Shown here one piece after another: positions 45,613 through 55,400 of a stretch of 64,000 nucleotides of DNA. The stretch spans positions 1,550,001 through 1,614,000 of the forward strand of contig NZ_CATQJU010000001.1 in the NCBI RefSeq assembly GCF_958301595.1, in the 5' to 3' direction. The notes below the pieces were generated by a model. The model did no database searches. It was not told where the DNA came from and worked only from the letters and a program-made list of their open reading frames with translations. Every line of letters starts with the position of its first letter. The first letter of the stretch is position 1. This stretch comes from Porphyromonas vaginalis (GTDB taxonomy: Bacteria; Bacteroidota; Bacteroidia; Bacteroidales; Porphyromonadaceae). Position numbers and translations under genes: made by a program.

Positions 45613-46812
45613 TTATTGTCGAACTTCCCAGTTTTTCTTCTTTGCGGTAGTTATGTCAGCAGCACTACACCTGTTTTTATCGATTTTCTTAGAGGAGCGA
45701 CTTACTATACAAAGAGTACCACGGCTCATACCCATTCGATCAGGAAGACTATTCACCAACTTGGTCATAGCCTCGCCATTGATACAATTACTGAAGCAAT
45801 AAAGAGCATCCAATCTAGCACATCCAGATATGTTCAAGTTCGTCAGTTGATTGATGGAGCATTCAAGAGACTCCAAGGCAGTGTTCTTTGACACGTCCAA
45901 GCTGGTCAGTTGATTGTCGGGGCAGTTAAGCTCTGTCAAGGCGGTGTTCTTTGACACGTCCAAGCTGGTCAGTTGATTGCCTCCACAAGAAAGCGTTGTC
46001 AAGGCTCTATTCTTTGATACATTCAAACTGGTCAGTTGATTGTCGAAGCAGCTGAGCGATGTCAAGGCGGTGTTCTTTGACACATCCAGGCTGGTCAGTT
46101 GATTCCATGAGCAGTCAAGCTTTGTCAAGGCGGTGTTCTGCGACAGATCCAAACTGGTCAGTTGATTGTAGGAGCAGTCAAGATCTGTCAAGGCGGTGTT
46201 CTGCGACAGATCCAAGCTGGTCAGTTGATTGTCGTAGCAGTTAAGCTCTGTCAAAGCGACGTTCTTTGAGACATCCAAGTTGGTCAGTTTGCTGCTAAAG
46301 CAGTCCAGAATTGTCAAAGCGGTGTTCTTTGACACGTCCAAGCTGGTTAATTGGTTCTCTCCACAGTATAGCCCTTTCAAGGCGATGTTCTTTGAGACAT
46401 CCAAGCTAATCAGTTGATTGCTGAAGCAGTTAAGCTCTGTCAAGGCGCTGTTCTTTGAGACATCCAAGCTGGTCAGCTTATTGTCGCTGCAGTAAAGTAC
46501 TTCCAAGGCGGCACTCTTTGACACGTCCAAGCTCGTCAGTTGATTGTTGAAGCAGTCAAGCTCTGTCAAATCGCCTCGGATGGTAATCGTTTGGCTAGTG
46601 AGCCTGTAGGGCTTGAAACCGGACTCGTTCGCTTGTCCAGTCTCTTGAGCCCCTTCGATGGTGACGTTATCATTTGCCTTGATGATCAGTTGGATTTCTT
46701 CTCCGACTCTTTCGGAGGTGGTCATAGTGATGACCCCTTCGGCGAGGAGGGAGCTGGAGGTGAAGAGCGTGCCGAGGAGGACAAAGAGCCAGATGCGGAG
46801 TTGCTTACTCAT
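45613..46812 (-). CDS. Secreted leucine-rich-repeat protein 2
   Basis: 399 residues. The signal peptide (LLGTLFTSSSLLAEG) and first 80 residues are close to those of the neighbouring LRR protein. About 13 repeats follow with nearly identical sequence (LTSLDVSKNTALTxLxC) and 63-bp DNA periodicity. After the repeats comes a short tail (TKLVNSLPDR, ITTAKKKNWEVRQ) that in family members usually continues to a T9SS domain; here it stops early. Probable duplicate of protein 1. Confidence 0.85.
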   Translation of the reverse strand: MSKQLRIWLFVLLGTLFTSSSLLAEGVITMTTSERVGEEIQLIIKANDNVTIEGAQETGQANESGFKPYRLTSQTITIRGDLTELDCFNNQLTSLDVSKSAALEVLYCSDNKLTSLDVSKNSALTELNCFSNQLISLDVSKNIALKGLYCGENQLTSLDVSKNTALTILDCFSSKLTNLDVSKNVALTELNCYDNQLTSLDLSQNTALTDLDCSYNQLTSLDLSQNTALTKLDCSWNQLTSLDVSKNTALTSLSCFDNQLTSLNVSKNRALTTLSCGGNQLTSLDVSKNTALTELNCPDNQLTSLDVSKNTALESLECSINQLTNLNISGCARLDALYCFSNCINGEAMTKLVNSLPDRMGMSRGTLCIVSRSSKKIDKNRCSAADITTAKKKNWEVRQ

Positions 46813-46833
46813 AGTCTAGCTAGAGATTAGAGA

Positions 46834-47829
46834 TTAGAGGTTAGAATTGGGGGGGAGCAGAGGCTCTACCTGCGCTAGCACATCGTCCAGGTCGGCTAGG
46901 GTAGGGGCTTGGAGCATTGCTATGCGTAGCGCACGAAAGTTGGGGATGCCCTTAAAGAGTGGTGTGGCGGCTAGGTGGCGACGACTATGCAGGATGCCTC
47001 TGCGCTCGTCCAACTTCTCGATATTCTTGTGAACGATCTCTTTTAGGATCTCCAGCTGTTGCTGGGAGGTTAGCTGAGGAGCGGTAAAAGTCGGGTCAAC
47101 GGCTGCGCGCATTTCGCCAAAGATCCATGGCTGTCCGATAGCTGCTCGTCCGACCATCACCCCATCCACCCCATAGGTGTCAAAAGCGTGCCGCACCTCC
47201 TCGCCTGTCGTTATATCGCCATTGCCGATGATCGGGATCTGGATCTCAGGATTGGAGCGCACCGCACCGATCAAAGTCCAGTCGGCACTCCCCTTGTACA
47301 TATCGCTGCGCGTACGCCCATGGATGGTCAGAGCTGCGATGCCACAAGCTTGTAGACGTGGTGCCAGCTCGGTAATGATGAGGCTGTTGTGGTCCCATCC
47401 TAGACGCGTCTTGACCGTCACGGGGCAACTAGCCGTAGCGACCACTGCGGCGGTGATTTCGAGGAGTAGCTCGGGGTCACGGAGCATACCACTGCCAGCA
47501 CCTTTGCCCGCGACCCGCTTGACGGGGCAGCCGAAGTTGAGGTCGAGCAGGTCAGGCTCCAGTTGGCAGGCGATACGAGCCGCCTCGCACATCGTCTCCA
47601 CATCACGACCATAGATCTGTATGGCGACGGGACGCTCTGCTGGGTCTATACGCATCTTGCGCATCGTGCTGGGTACGTAACGCACGAGCGCATCGGCACT
47701 GATGAACTCAGTGTAAACGAGGCTAGCACCAAACTGCTTACAGAGCAGACGAAAGGGTGCATCGCTCACATCCTCCATCGGTGCGAGGAGTAGCGGTCTA
47801 GAGCCTAAGTCAAGGGTGCCTATCTGCAT
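46834..47829 (-). CDS. dusB: tRNA-dihydrouridine synthase
   Basis: 331 residues from the ATG at 47829 (MQIGTLDLGSRPLLLAPM); the frame extends to 47889 but that part overlaps rsmD. Motifs APMEDVSDAPFR, LNFGCPVKRVAGKGAGSG (with the catalytic Cys) and GRAAIGQPWIF are typical of DusB. It reduces uridines in tRNA D-loops using FMN. It lies 2 bp after rsmD. Confidence 0.93.
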   Translation of the reverse strand: MQIGTLDLGSRPLLLAPMEDVSDAPFRLLCKQFGASLVYTEFISADALVRYVPSTMRKMRIDPAERPVAIQIYGRDVETMCEAARIACQLEPDLLDLNFGCPVKRVAGKGAGSGMLRDPELLLEITAAVVATASCPVTVKTRLGWDHNSLIITELAPRLQACGIAALTIHGRTRSDMYKGSADWTLIGAVRSNPEIQIPIIGNGDITTGEEVRHAFDTYGVDGVMVGRAAIGQPWIFGEMRAAVDPTFTAPQLTSQQQLEILKEIVHKNIEKLDERRGILHSRRHLAATPLFKGIPNFRALRIAMLQAPTLADLDDVLAQVEPLLPPNSNL

Positions 47830-47831
47830 AG

Positions 47832-48392
47832 CTATTCTTCTGTCGGGGCGAAGCAGGTAAACTGTACGGCACTGTAAGACTTGTGCCAAGCGAAGCGAGG
47901 AAACTCAGCAAAGTCCACCGTGTCGGGGTGCTCTAGTACAAAGATAGAGCTAGGGCACCACGCTTTACTGGCAAAGAGTAAGTCGGGTATATCCTTGATC
48001 CACGGTAAGTTATACGGAGGATCGGCAAAGATCAGGTCGTAAGGCTCCCCATCGTACTGACGTAAGTACTGCTCTACCGATCGATTGAGGACTAGAAGCT
48101 GCTTGGTCGAGAGGATCTCCTTATCTAGGGTGTCAGCGGCCGACCGGATGAAGGCGGCATGCTTAGGATGCTTCTCGATAGAGGTCACTGAGGCGGCTCC
48201 CCGTGAGACAAACTCTAGAGAGATACTCCCGATGCCCGCAAAGAGATCTAGCACCCGCATACCCTCTATGTCATATTGAGCCGAGAGGCTGTTGAAGAGT
48301 GCCTCCTTAGCTATATCCGTCGTGGGGCGGAGCGTCAGCCCTTTAGGCGGGGAGAGACGACGACGACCATATTTGCCTGCTATAATGCGCAT
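47832..48392 (-). CDS. rsmD: 16S rRNA (guanine966-N2)-methyltransferase
   Basis: 186 residues. The N-terminal MRIIAGKYGRRRL and RPTTDIAKEALFN, SAM motif VLDLFAGIGSISLEFVSRGA and catalytic FADPPYNLPW identify RsmD. It methylates 16S rRNA. It follows the DUF3822 gene, an arrangement usual in Bacteroidetes. Confidence 0.95.
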   Translation of the reverse strand: MRIIAGKYGRRRLSPPKGLTLRPTTDIAKEALFNSLSAQYDIEGMRVLDLFAGIGSISLEFVSRGAASVTSIEKHPKHAAFIRSAADTLDKEILSTKQLLVLNRSVEQYLRQYDGEPYDLIFADPPYNLPWIKDIPDLLFASKAWCPSSIFVLEHPDTVDFAEFPRFAWHKSYSAVQFTCFAPTEE

Positions 48393-48405
48393 GGTGATAA
48401 CTTAA

Positions 48406-49254
48406 TCAAGCGTACCAATAGTCTATCGGCATGACAGACACATCCCAGTCGGCAGTCGTGAACTGCCGGTAGAGTGCCTGCAGCAGCTCACTGACTAAAC
48501 TATCAGCACCAGCCGTCCCATCGGATAGTATGATGGATACAGGAGCTGCATGATCCACAGAGCCGTCTAGGTACACCTTACTTAAGAAGTAGAGGACCTG
48601 ATAGAGATGATGCTGCCAGGTGCGGTAGCGAGGCCAACTGTAATGATTAGCCCGAAGCAAGTCCCCCGACTGACATAATACCAGATCGCAGCCACCCTCG
48701 ACCAGCTCGACACCTAGCGAGAGCCCTGTCTGAAGCGACGACTGTCGCAACACTCGCTGTGCAAAAGGTAGGATCGTAGGGATAAACCGACAAGCTACAA
48801 AGCTACGCTGTAGGAAGCCTTTGAGTAGATGACTAAAGCCCACAGCCAGACTAGGCTTACCATCGCCAAGTGCGTATGTGTCGCTATAATACTGCTCCTC
48901 GTCGGCAAAGATAGGTGCCGTCAGTCGCCACCAATGTACATCTTGCTCTCCACTCATGCCGCTCGGTATGACTACATAGTGAGAGGCGGGGTAGAGCACG
49001 TGGACCTCTCCCTCAGGATCACTGAGGATAGGGTGCTGTGCGATAATGTCTCCCCACAGAGCCGAGACACGAGACCAGTCTACTGGCACAAACTGGCTCT
49101 GACTCTTAGTGTGATAGCCTTCCTGTGCAGCCACCTCTGTTTCTTCCCTTGAGAGATCATGTAGATAGACAAAGCCATCTGCAGTCAGTCGCAGAGTGAG
49201 CGATGAGACGGCAGATGTCTGTGTGTCTTTAGGAAGTGCTGGTGGTTGCTGCAT
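48406..49254 (-). CDS. DUF3822 family protein
   Basis: 282 residues, no signal peptide. SVAVGFSHLLKGFL- and LSLGVELVEGGCDLVLCQSG-like segments and placement directly before rsmD fit DUF3822, which has an ASKHA-like fold. Function unknown. Confidence 0.8.
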   Translation of the reverse strand: MQQPPALPKDTQTSAVSSLTLRLTADGFVYLHDLSREETEVAAQEGYHTKSQSQFVPVDWSRVSALWGDIIAQHPILSDPEGEVHVLYPASHYVVIPSGMSGEQDVHWWRLTAPIFADEEQYYSDTYALGDGKPSLAVGFSHLLKGFLQRSFVACRFIPTILPFAQRVLRQSSLQTGLSLGVELVEGGCDLVLCQSGDLLRANHYSWPRYRTWQHHLYQVLYFLSKVYLDGSVDHAAPVSIILSDGTAGADSLVSELLQALYRQFTTADWDVSVMPIDYWYA

Positions 49255-49270
49255 AATAATAAGTATACAA

Positions 49271-49385
49271 GATTCAGACGATAAACTTCAAGCTCCAATC
49301 TCTATAACTATCTCTCGAGAGGTTTACCTCTTTTGTCGAGAGCGTAAGGATCAGCAGAAGATACTTGAAGCTTATTGTCTGAATC
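49271..49385. repeat. MITE-like element with 22-bp terminal inverted repeats
   Basis: GATTCAGACGATAAACTTCAAG (49271-49292) is mirrored by 49364-49385 with two mismatches. Inside, CTCTCGA (49312-49318) pairs with TCGAGAG (49336-49342), enclosing GAGGT-TT-ACCTC (49319-49330). The 115-bp element has no gene and no clear target duplication. Confidence 0.65.
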
Positions 49386-49444
49386 AGTAGAGCAGTATCC
49401 CTACTACAGATGAAGTTGTAGCGGAGGGGGGGGGAGTCTTGAGA

Positions 49445-50086
49445 CTACTCCCAGTTGCCCGTGTTCTTGACCTCCTTGAGAGATCCTAGAGCGAGGCCAG
49501 GATACCCAGTGCCTTGATAGCGAGCCTCTGCATCCTTGATAGCTGTATTGAGGAGCTTATGATCCTGATCAGCTAGGTAGACAGAGAGAGGTACAGCTGT
49601 ACGGAATACGGGTACCATCACGACTTCCTCTCCGATCTCCTGAGCGACAGATGCTGTGTCAATCTCTATGACTGACTGGGGGAAGCCAGGTACCTGTAGA
49701 AACTCCTCAGGTGTCATACCACTCTTGAGTAGAGAGTCGCGTGCGCTAACCCATACGGTGTCACGTACGATCAGCCCCTTAGCAGCTGCCTGACGCTCAT
49801 TCATGCCAGCCTCACGCATAGCATCGGTGTAGTCTCCCTCAGAGCGAACGTAAAAGACCTTACCATCAGTAAGGAACTGACGAAGCTCATCTACGGGAGC
49901 GTAGCGGTTGTAGACATCATGAAAGGCTTTCTCTACGTGTGCCACCTCTTTCAGACGTACCTGGATGGGTGCCTCACGAGCAATGCGTGTCTTGGAGAAT
50001 TGCTCCGGTGTTAGGATGCTCATGACTGCTAGATAGCCCACGACAACTGCTGCTATCAGCAGAAGGACGGTCATTAGTTTTCTCAT
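49445..50086 (-). CDS. Conserved membrane-anchored periplasmic protein
   Basis: 213 residues. One N-terminal hydrophobic segment (MTVLLLIAAVVVGYLAVMSI) anchors a soluble domain. The rest has a repeated Lys/Glu pattern, KVFYVRSEGDYTDAMREAG and VFRTAVPLSVYL. I recognise it only as a hypothetical protein; homologous proteins seem confined to Bacteroidetes. Single gene between the MITE-like element and the glm leader. Confidence 0.75.
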   Translation of the reverse strand: MRKLMTVLLLIAAVVVGYLAVMSILTPEQFSKTRIAREAPIQVRLKEVAHVEKAFHDVYNRYAPVDELRQFLTDGKVFYVRSEGDYTDAMREAGMNERQAAAKGLIVRDTVWVSARDSLLKSGMTPEEFLQVPGFPQSVIEIDTASVAQEIGEEVVMVPVFRTAVPLSVYLADQDHKLLNTAIKDAEARYQGTGYPGLALGSLKEVKNTGNWE

Positions 50087-50528
50087 AATATCGCCTATAA
50101 GTTTTGTTGTATTGATTACGCTAGTTAGATAATGTGTGACTTAGATGCCCCAAAAGAGTACGAATCAAGAGAGGACAAACCATTTCACAGCGCAAATATA
50201 CGCTTTTCTCAATAGATAGAGCAATATCTGAGGAGTGATAGCTCTAGAATTTAGCTTGTTCTGTGGCTGATTGTTCATTTCGTAGTGCTGGGGAGGGGTA
50301 CAAGGTCAGGACACTAATAGGATAGGGCCTCTTACGCTCCGATACGCTTTTGCCTCCCAGAAAGCAGATCGCCACGTGGATATCGTCTCAGCTCTTTCTC
50401 TGAGTGCAATGAGTTACCCGAGATTTTGTCCAGACTCTAATACATTATAGGGTCTTCTCTTAGGGTAGAAAAAAGAGCTATGCCACGTGCCTTTTTTACC
50501 CCACAATGGCTATTACAGAATTATTAAG

Positions 50529-50641
50529 TACCTTTGTGGAGCGGTCTCGAGGGAGAGAAAAAGATTGACTCTCTTTTTCCCTGCCGAGGGGTCGTCTTAC
50601 ATGATCTTACTGCACCCCCAAAACAGTGAGACCATGTAAAG
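50529..50641 (+). promoter_or_regulatory. Promoter -7 element and structured leader of the glm operon
   Basis: TACCTTTG (50529-50536) is a good Bacteroidetes -7 box 218 bp before glmS; the -33 element is weak. Downstream, GAAAAAGA...TCTTTTTC (50557-50579) forms one hairpin inside CTCGAGGG...CCCTGCCGAG (50547-50588), and 50596-50612 pairs with 50624-50641 around a C-rich loop. This long leader may be regulatory; it lacks cobalamin-riboswitch core motifs. Confidence 0.6.
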
Positions 50642-50753
50642 AGGTGTAGGTGGTGTGGAGGCTTACCCCCCAAAAGGCTTTCCATGGCTCCTATGTCTCG
50701 TACTATAGCTCAATCATCAAAAAAAAACGTGGTGTACACGTATTTCCCCTATT

Positions 50754-51167
50754 ATGAATCAAAAAACTATAGTCACGGGTGTGATTGGTGCTGACGCACA
50801 TGCTGTCGGCAACAAGATCATCGCCTATGCCCTCAACAATGCAGGGTACAAAGTGGTTAACCTCGGTGTCATGGTCTCTCAAGAAGAGTACATAGAGGCA
50901 GCACTAGAGACTAAAGCGGATGCGATCCTTGTCTCTTCGCTCTATGGACATGGTGAGATCGACTGTCAGGGACTTCGCGAGAAGTGCGATGAGGCTGGTC
51001 TCAAGGGCATCCCACTAGTGGCCGGAGGCAATCTGGTCGTGGGTAAGCAGGACTTTGCCGATGTGGAGTCTCGCTTTATGGCGATGGGCTTTACCAAGGT
51101 TTATCCTCCTGGCACACCAATCGAGACTACCATCGCTTATCTAGACTCAATCCTCGCAGATAAATAA
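50754..51167 (+). CDS. glmS: Methylaspartate mutase S (glutamate mutase small subunit)
   Basis: 137 residues. The cobalamin-binding motif D14-x-H16-x-x-G19 ([10 protein letters not shown]) and [19 protein letters not shown] motifs identify the B12-binding subunit. With GlmE it converts glutamate to 3-methylaspartate by carbon-skeleton rearrangement using adenosylcobalamin. It leads the glm operon and is 8 bp from glmL. It is the first step of the mesaconate pathway of glutamate fermentation. Confidence 0.96.
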   Translation: MNQKTIVTGVIGADAHAVGNKIIAYALNNAGYKVVNLGVMVSQEEYIEAALETKADAILVSSLYGHGEIDCQGLREKCDEAGLKGIPLVAGGNLVVGKQDFADVESRFMAMGFTKVYPPGTPIETTIAYLDSILADK

Positions 51168-51175
51168 ATAGTAGT

Positions 51176-52561
51176 ATGCACTATCTTACGGTAGACTTCG
51201 GTAGTACCTACACGAAGTTGACTCTGATAGATGTAGCGCGTGCGGAGATAGTGGCGACAGCCTCTGCCTTTACCACCATCACAACGGATGTGCTGGAGGG
51301 CTTTAACAACGCTTGGCAGAAGATACTGGCGCAGCACCCTGATGCTCACTACGACCGCCTCCTCTCTTGTAGTAGTGCGGCGGGTGGACTCAAGATGGTT
51401 GCGCTGGGGCTGGTCCCCTCGCTCACATCTAAGGCGGCCAAGATGGCTGCTTCCTCGGCGGGTGCTAAGGTGGTCAAGACCTACGCCTATGAGATCTCTC
51501 ACGCCGAGCAGGAGGAGATCTATGAGATTAATCCTGACCTAGTACTACTCTGCGGTGGTACCGATGGCGGTAACAAGGAGGTAATCCTAGCTAATGCGCG
51601 CCGTCTGGCAGAGATCGATAGACCCTTTGCGATTATCGCTGCGGGCAATAAGTCCGCCTCTTATGATCTAGAGGAAATCTTCGCTCAGTGCGACAAGAAG
51701 TGCGTTGTTACGGAGAATGTGATGCCTGAGTTTGGTCAGATCAACATCCTGCCCGCTCGTCAGTGCATTATGGATCTCTTCATCAGTCGCATCATCGATG
51801 CTAAGGGACTGGGCGAGGTGCAGAAGCGTGCCGAGCTGGAGATTATCCCGACGCCCTTTGCGGTCCTCAAGGCTTGTGAGTTACTGAGCAAAGGCATTGA
51901 CGAGGAGCACCCTGGTTGGGGCGACCTGATGGCTGTAGACCTTGGTGGAGCTACGACCGACATTTACTCGATGACTGACGGAGCTCCGTCGATGGACAAT
52001 GTCCTGATCAAGGGCATCCCCGAGCCTTACAGTAAGCGCACCGTAGAGGGTGACCTCGGTATGCGCTATAGCTTGAAGGCACTGGAGGACGAGACCGATG
52101 TCAAGACTCTAGCACGAGCTTACAGTGTTACGCCTGAGGCTATCATTGACTGGGTAGAGCGTTGTGCGGCTAGTCCTGATACGGTTGCCGAGCCTGGCTC
52201 GCAAGAGCAGGTAATCGAGGAGGCTCTAGCATACAGTGCCGTAGACATAGCTGTGGAGCGTCACGCTGGCGTCATTAGCAAGGTCTACACGCCGATAGGC
52301 GAGATGTTTACCCTCGTTGGCAAAGACTTGACGCAGGTGCCTCGACTCATTGGCATCGGTGGCGCACTGATCAACAGCACTGATCCAGCTCGTATCCTCT
52401 CGGGAAGCCGCTTTAACCCTCAGAGATACGAGTATGCGAAGCCCAAGGAGCCGCAGTTTTACTTAGACAAGCGCTACATCATAGCGAGCATGGGACTACT
52501 CAGTCAGGTAGCTCCCGAGGTGGCTCTCACGATCTTGCAGCGAGAGGTACTACCTATATAA
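51176..52561 (+). CDS. glmL: GlmL/MutL, glutamate mutase reactivase
   Basis: 461 residues. Actin-like ATPase motifs VDFGSTYTKLTLID at the start, LLCGGTDGG near 124 and MAVDLGGATTDIYSM near 252 are typical of GlmL. The protein reactivates glutamate mutase by exchanging damaged cobalamin. It is 45 bp from glmE. Confidence 0.94.
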   Translation: MHYLTVDFGSTYTKLTLIDVARAEIVATASAFTTITTDVLEGFNNAWQKILAQHPDAHYDRLLSCSSAAGGLKMVALGLVPSLTSKAAKMAASSAGAKVVKTYAYEISHAEQEEIYEINPDLVLLCGGTDGGNKEVILANARRLAEIDRPFAIIAAGNKSASYDLEEIFAQCDKKCVVTENVMPEFGQINILPARQCIMDLFISRIIDAKGLGEVQKRAELEIIPTPFAVLKACELLSKGIDEEHPGWGDLMAVDLGGATTDIYSMTDGAPSMDNVLIKGIPEPYSKRTVEGDLGMRYSLKALEDETDVKTLARAYSVTPEAIIDWVERCAASPDTVAEPGSQEQVIEEALAYSAVDIAVERHAGVISKVYTPIGEMFTLVGKDLTQVPRLIGIGGALINSTDPARILSGSRFNPQRYEYAKPKEPQFYLDKRYIIASMGLLSQVAPEVALTILQREVLPI

Positions 52562-52606
52562 TAGACATACAAAAGACTCAATCACTCATACAGATTCCCC
52601 TATCAC

Positions 52607-54055
52607 ATGGAACTTAGGAACAAGCGCATAGACAACGATACCTTCTACAAGGAGCGCAAGGAGGTTCTCGCCTCATGGCCTACAGGCAAAGATGTCAACT
52701 TTGAAGAGGCCGTCGAATTTCAAAAGTCAATCCCCGAGGAGAAGATCTTCGGCCGCAAGCTCGCTCAGGCAGATGCCGAGGGGCGTACGCTCATACAGCC
52801 TCGTGCTGGTGTGGCTCTATACACGGAGCATATCAGGCTCCTGCAGTTTCTAGAAGAGGAGGGTGGTGCTGATCTGCTCCCCTCGACGGTCGATAGCTAC
52901 ACACGTCTCAACCGTTATCACGAGGCTGAGAATGGTATCATCAAGAGTAAAGAGTCGGGACGATCTATGCTCAACGGCTTCCCGATCGTCAATTACGGCA
53001 CGAAGATCTGCCGTACGGTCACCTCTGCACTCAAGAACCCTGTACAGGTGCGCCACGGTACGCCTGATGCGCGTCTTCTTACAGAGATCTCTATCGCTGG
53101 AGGCTTTACCTCTTATGAGGGTGGTGGTATCTCGTACAATATCCCTTACTCTAAGAACTTCTCTCTCGAGAAGACGATCATGTACTGGCAGTACACGGAT
53201 CGCCTCGTAGGTATGTATGAGGAGGCTGGCGTGAGCATCAACCGTGAGCCATTCGGTCCTCTGACCGGTACGCTCATTCCACCCTGTATCTCCAACGCTG
53301 TGGCCGTCATCGAGACGCTACTCGCTGCTGAGCAGGGTGTCAAGGACATCACTGTGGGCTATGGGCAGTGCGGTAATGTCATCCAGGATGTCGCAGCTAT
53401 TCGCTCGCTTCGCGAGTTGACCAATAGCTATCTCAAGCAGTACGGTTACGACGATGTACGTGTCACGACCGTCTTCCACCAGTGGATGGGTGGCTTCCCT
53501 CAAGACGAGGCAAAGGCCTTTGGCGTCATCTCGTGGGGCTCAGCTACGGCTGCTCTGGCGAAGGCTACCAAGGTCATTGTCAAGACGCCGCACGAGGCGA
53601 TGGGCGTCCCCACCAAGGAGGCAAACGCCGCTGGACTACGTGCTACCAAGCAGGTTATCTCTATGCTTCGTGACCAGTCACTCGTAGACATCCCTGTGGT
53701 AGAGCAGGAGTCTGACATCATCGTTCGAGAGACGAAGTGCATCCTCGACAAGGTCTTCGAGCTGGGCAAGGGCGATCTAGCTGTCGGCACGGTTGCTGCC
53801 TTTGAGGCAGGCGTGCTGGACATCCCCTTTGCGCCTAGTCGTTACAATGCGGGCAAGGTCCTACCGGCTCGTGATGACAATGGTGCGGTACGCATCCTCG
53901 ATACGGGTCATCTGCCCTTTACGGAAGATCTCAAGGCATTCCACCGTGAGAAGCTCGAGGAGCGTTCACGCTTCGAGCATCGTCCCGTGAGCTTCCAGAT
54001 GGTTATCGACGATGTCTACGCTATCGGCAAGGGCTTCCTCGTCGGCAGACCGTAA
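52607..54055 (+). CDS. glmE: Methylaspartate mutase E (glutamate mutase large subunit)
   Basis: 482 residues, the canonical GlmE length. Conserved segments are [45 protein letters not shown] and [18 protein letters not shown]. It forms the TIM-barrel catalytic subunit that binds the glutamate and the cobalamin carried by GlmS. Downstream is the ammonia-lyase gene. Confidence 0.96.
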   Translation: MELRNKRIDNDTFYKERKEVLASWPTGKDVNFEEAVEFQKSIPEEKIFGRKLAQADAEGRTLIQPRAGVALYTEHIRLLQFLEEEGGADLLPSTVDSYTRLNRYHEAENGIIKSKESGRSMLNGFPIVNYGTKICRTVTSALKNPVQVRHGTPDARLLTEISIAGGFTSYEGGGISYNIPYSKNFSLEKTIMYWQYTDRLVGMYEEAGVSINREPFGPLTGTLIPPCISNAVAVIETLLAAEQGVKDITVGYGQCGNVIQDVAAIRSLRELTNSYLKQYGYDDVRVTTVFHQWMGGFPQDEAKAFGVISWGSATAALAKATKVIVKTPHEAMGVPTKEANAAGLRATKQVISMLRDQSLVDIPVVEQESDIIVRETKCILDKVFELGKGDLAVGTVAAFEAGVLDIPFAPSRYNAGKVLPARDDNGAVRILDTGHLPFTEDLKAFHREKLEERSRFEHRPVSFQMVIDDVYAIGKGFLVGRP

Positions 54056-54139
54056 GCCTTAATCTATAGCAGTGCTATCCCTGTGGGGGTAGCACTCTTT
54101 CTAGCAAACAATTTCAATAAACCAATAAATCCAAGTAAT

Positions 54140-55384
54140 ATGAAGATCAAGAAGGTAGTCTGTGCCCCAGGCAAGACAGGATTCTTCTTTGACGACCAGA
54201 AGGCCATCAAGAAGGGCGCTAAAAACGATGGAGCTTTTTACTCTGGCGACCCCGTGACTCCAGGCTTTACGTCTGTACGTCAGGCAGGTGAGTCCATCTC
54301 TGTCCTCTTTATCCTAGAGGATGGCTCTATAGCTCATGGTGACTGTGCTGCTGTACAGTACTCAGGGGCCGGTGGTCGTGATCCACTGTTCCTCGCTGAG
54401 AACTTTATCCCCGTTATCATGAAGGAGATCGCTCCGCTCTATGAGGGCAAGGAGATAACCACGTTCCGCAAGATGGCCGACCTCGTTGACAAGCATGTCA
54501 ATGCAGACGGTAAGAAGTACCACACGGCAATCCGCTACGGTGTCACACAGGCTTGTCTAGACGCTGTCGCTAAGAGCCAGCACAAGCTCATGGCGCAGGT
54601 TGTCGCTGACGAGTATGGTACGAAGATATCAGACACGATGGTCCCCATCTTCTCGCAGAGTGGCGATGACCGCTATCTCAACGTCGATAAGATGATCATG
54701 AAGGAGGTGGGCGTACTGCCACATGCTCTCTTCAATAATGTAGAGACCAAGGTCGGCCTCAAGGGTGAGAAGATCAAGGAGTACCTCCAGTGGCTCCGTG
54801 ATCGTATCGTCACGAAGCGTCAGAACCCCAACTACCAGCCCGCTATCCATATCGACGTATATGGTACGCTGAGCATCGTCTTCAACAACGACTTCCAGCG
54901 CATCGCTGACTATCTGAACGAACTCTCTGAGATCGTTGCTCCCTTCGAGCTTCGTGTCGAGGGTCCAGTAGATATGGATGGTCGTGAGCCACAGATCGAG
55001 GCTCTGGCTAAGATCCGTGAGCTACTTGATGCCAAGGGCTCTAAGTGCCAGATCGTCGCTGACGAGTGGTGCAACACGCTCGAGGATATCATCGCTTTCT
55101 CTGAGCGCAAGGCTGGACACATGGTTCAGATCAAGACGCCTGACCTTGGTGGTGTCAACAACGCTATCGAGGCTGTCCTCTACTGCAAGCAGCACAACAT
55201 GCGCGCTTATCTGGGTGGTACTTGCAATGAGACCAACCGCTCAGCAGAGGTTTGCGCCAATATCGCTATGGCTACCTCTCCTTGCCAGTGCCTCGCAAAG
55301 CCTGGTATGGGTGTCGATGAGGGATACATGATCATCTTCAACGAGATGAGCCGTGTACTCGCTCTCAAGGATGTGCTAAAGTAG
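54140..55384 (+). CDS. mal: Methylaspartate ammonia-lyase
   Basis: 414 residues from the ATG at 54140 (MKIKKVVCAPGKTGFFFDDQ), which equals the family length; the frame opens at 54083 but the extension is unrelated. Catalytic residues of the enolase-type fold are His near 195 (VGVLPHALFNN) and Lys near 332 (MVQIKTPDLGG), with the EWCNTLEDI metal site. It removes ammonia from 3-methylaspartate to give mesaconate. The product must then be hydrated; no classical mesaconase is in this cluster. Confidence 0.95.
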   Translation: MKIKKVVCAPGKTGFFFDDQKAIKKGAKNDGAFYSGDPVTPGFTSVRQAGESISVLFILEDGSIAHGDCAAVQYSGAGGRDPLFLAENFIPVIMKEIAPLYEGKEITTFRKMADLVDKHVNADGKKYHTAIRYGVTQACLDAVAKSQHKLMAQVVADEYGTKISDTMVPIFSQSGDDRYLNVDKMIMKEVGVLPHALFNNVETKVGLKGEKIKEYLQWLRDRIVTKRQNPNYQPAIHIDVYGTLSIVFNNDFQRIADYLNELSEIVAPFELRVEGPVDMDGREPQIEALAKIRELLDAKGSKCQIVADEWCNTLEDIIAFSERKAGHMVQIKTPDLGGVNNAIEAVLYCKQHNMRAYLGGTCNETNRSAEVCANIAMATSPCQCLAKPGMGVDEGYMIIFNEMSRVLALKDVLK

Positions 55385-55400
55385 ATTTTAGAGATTAGAA

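Noticed and set aside
43823-46812. Regular 63-bp DNA repeats mistaken for a satellite or CRISPR
   Set aside because: They encode leucine-rich repeats in frame (21 residues per unit), so the periodicity is explained by the protein.
50529-50753. Second cobalamin riboswitch before glutamate mutase
   Set aside because: The conserved AGGGAA...GGTGCAAATCC and ...ACCTGCC blocks are absent.
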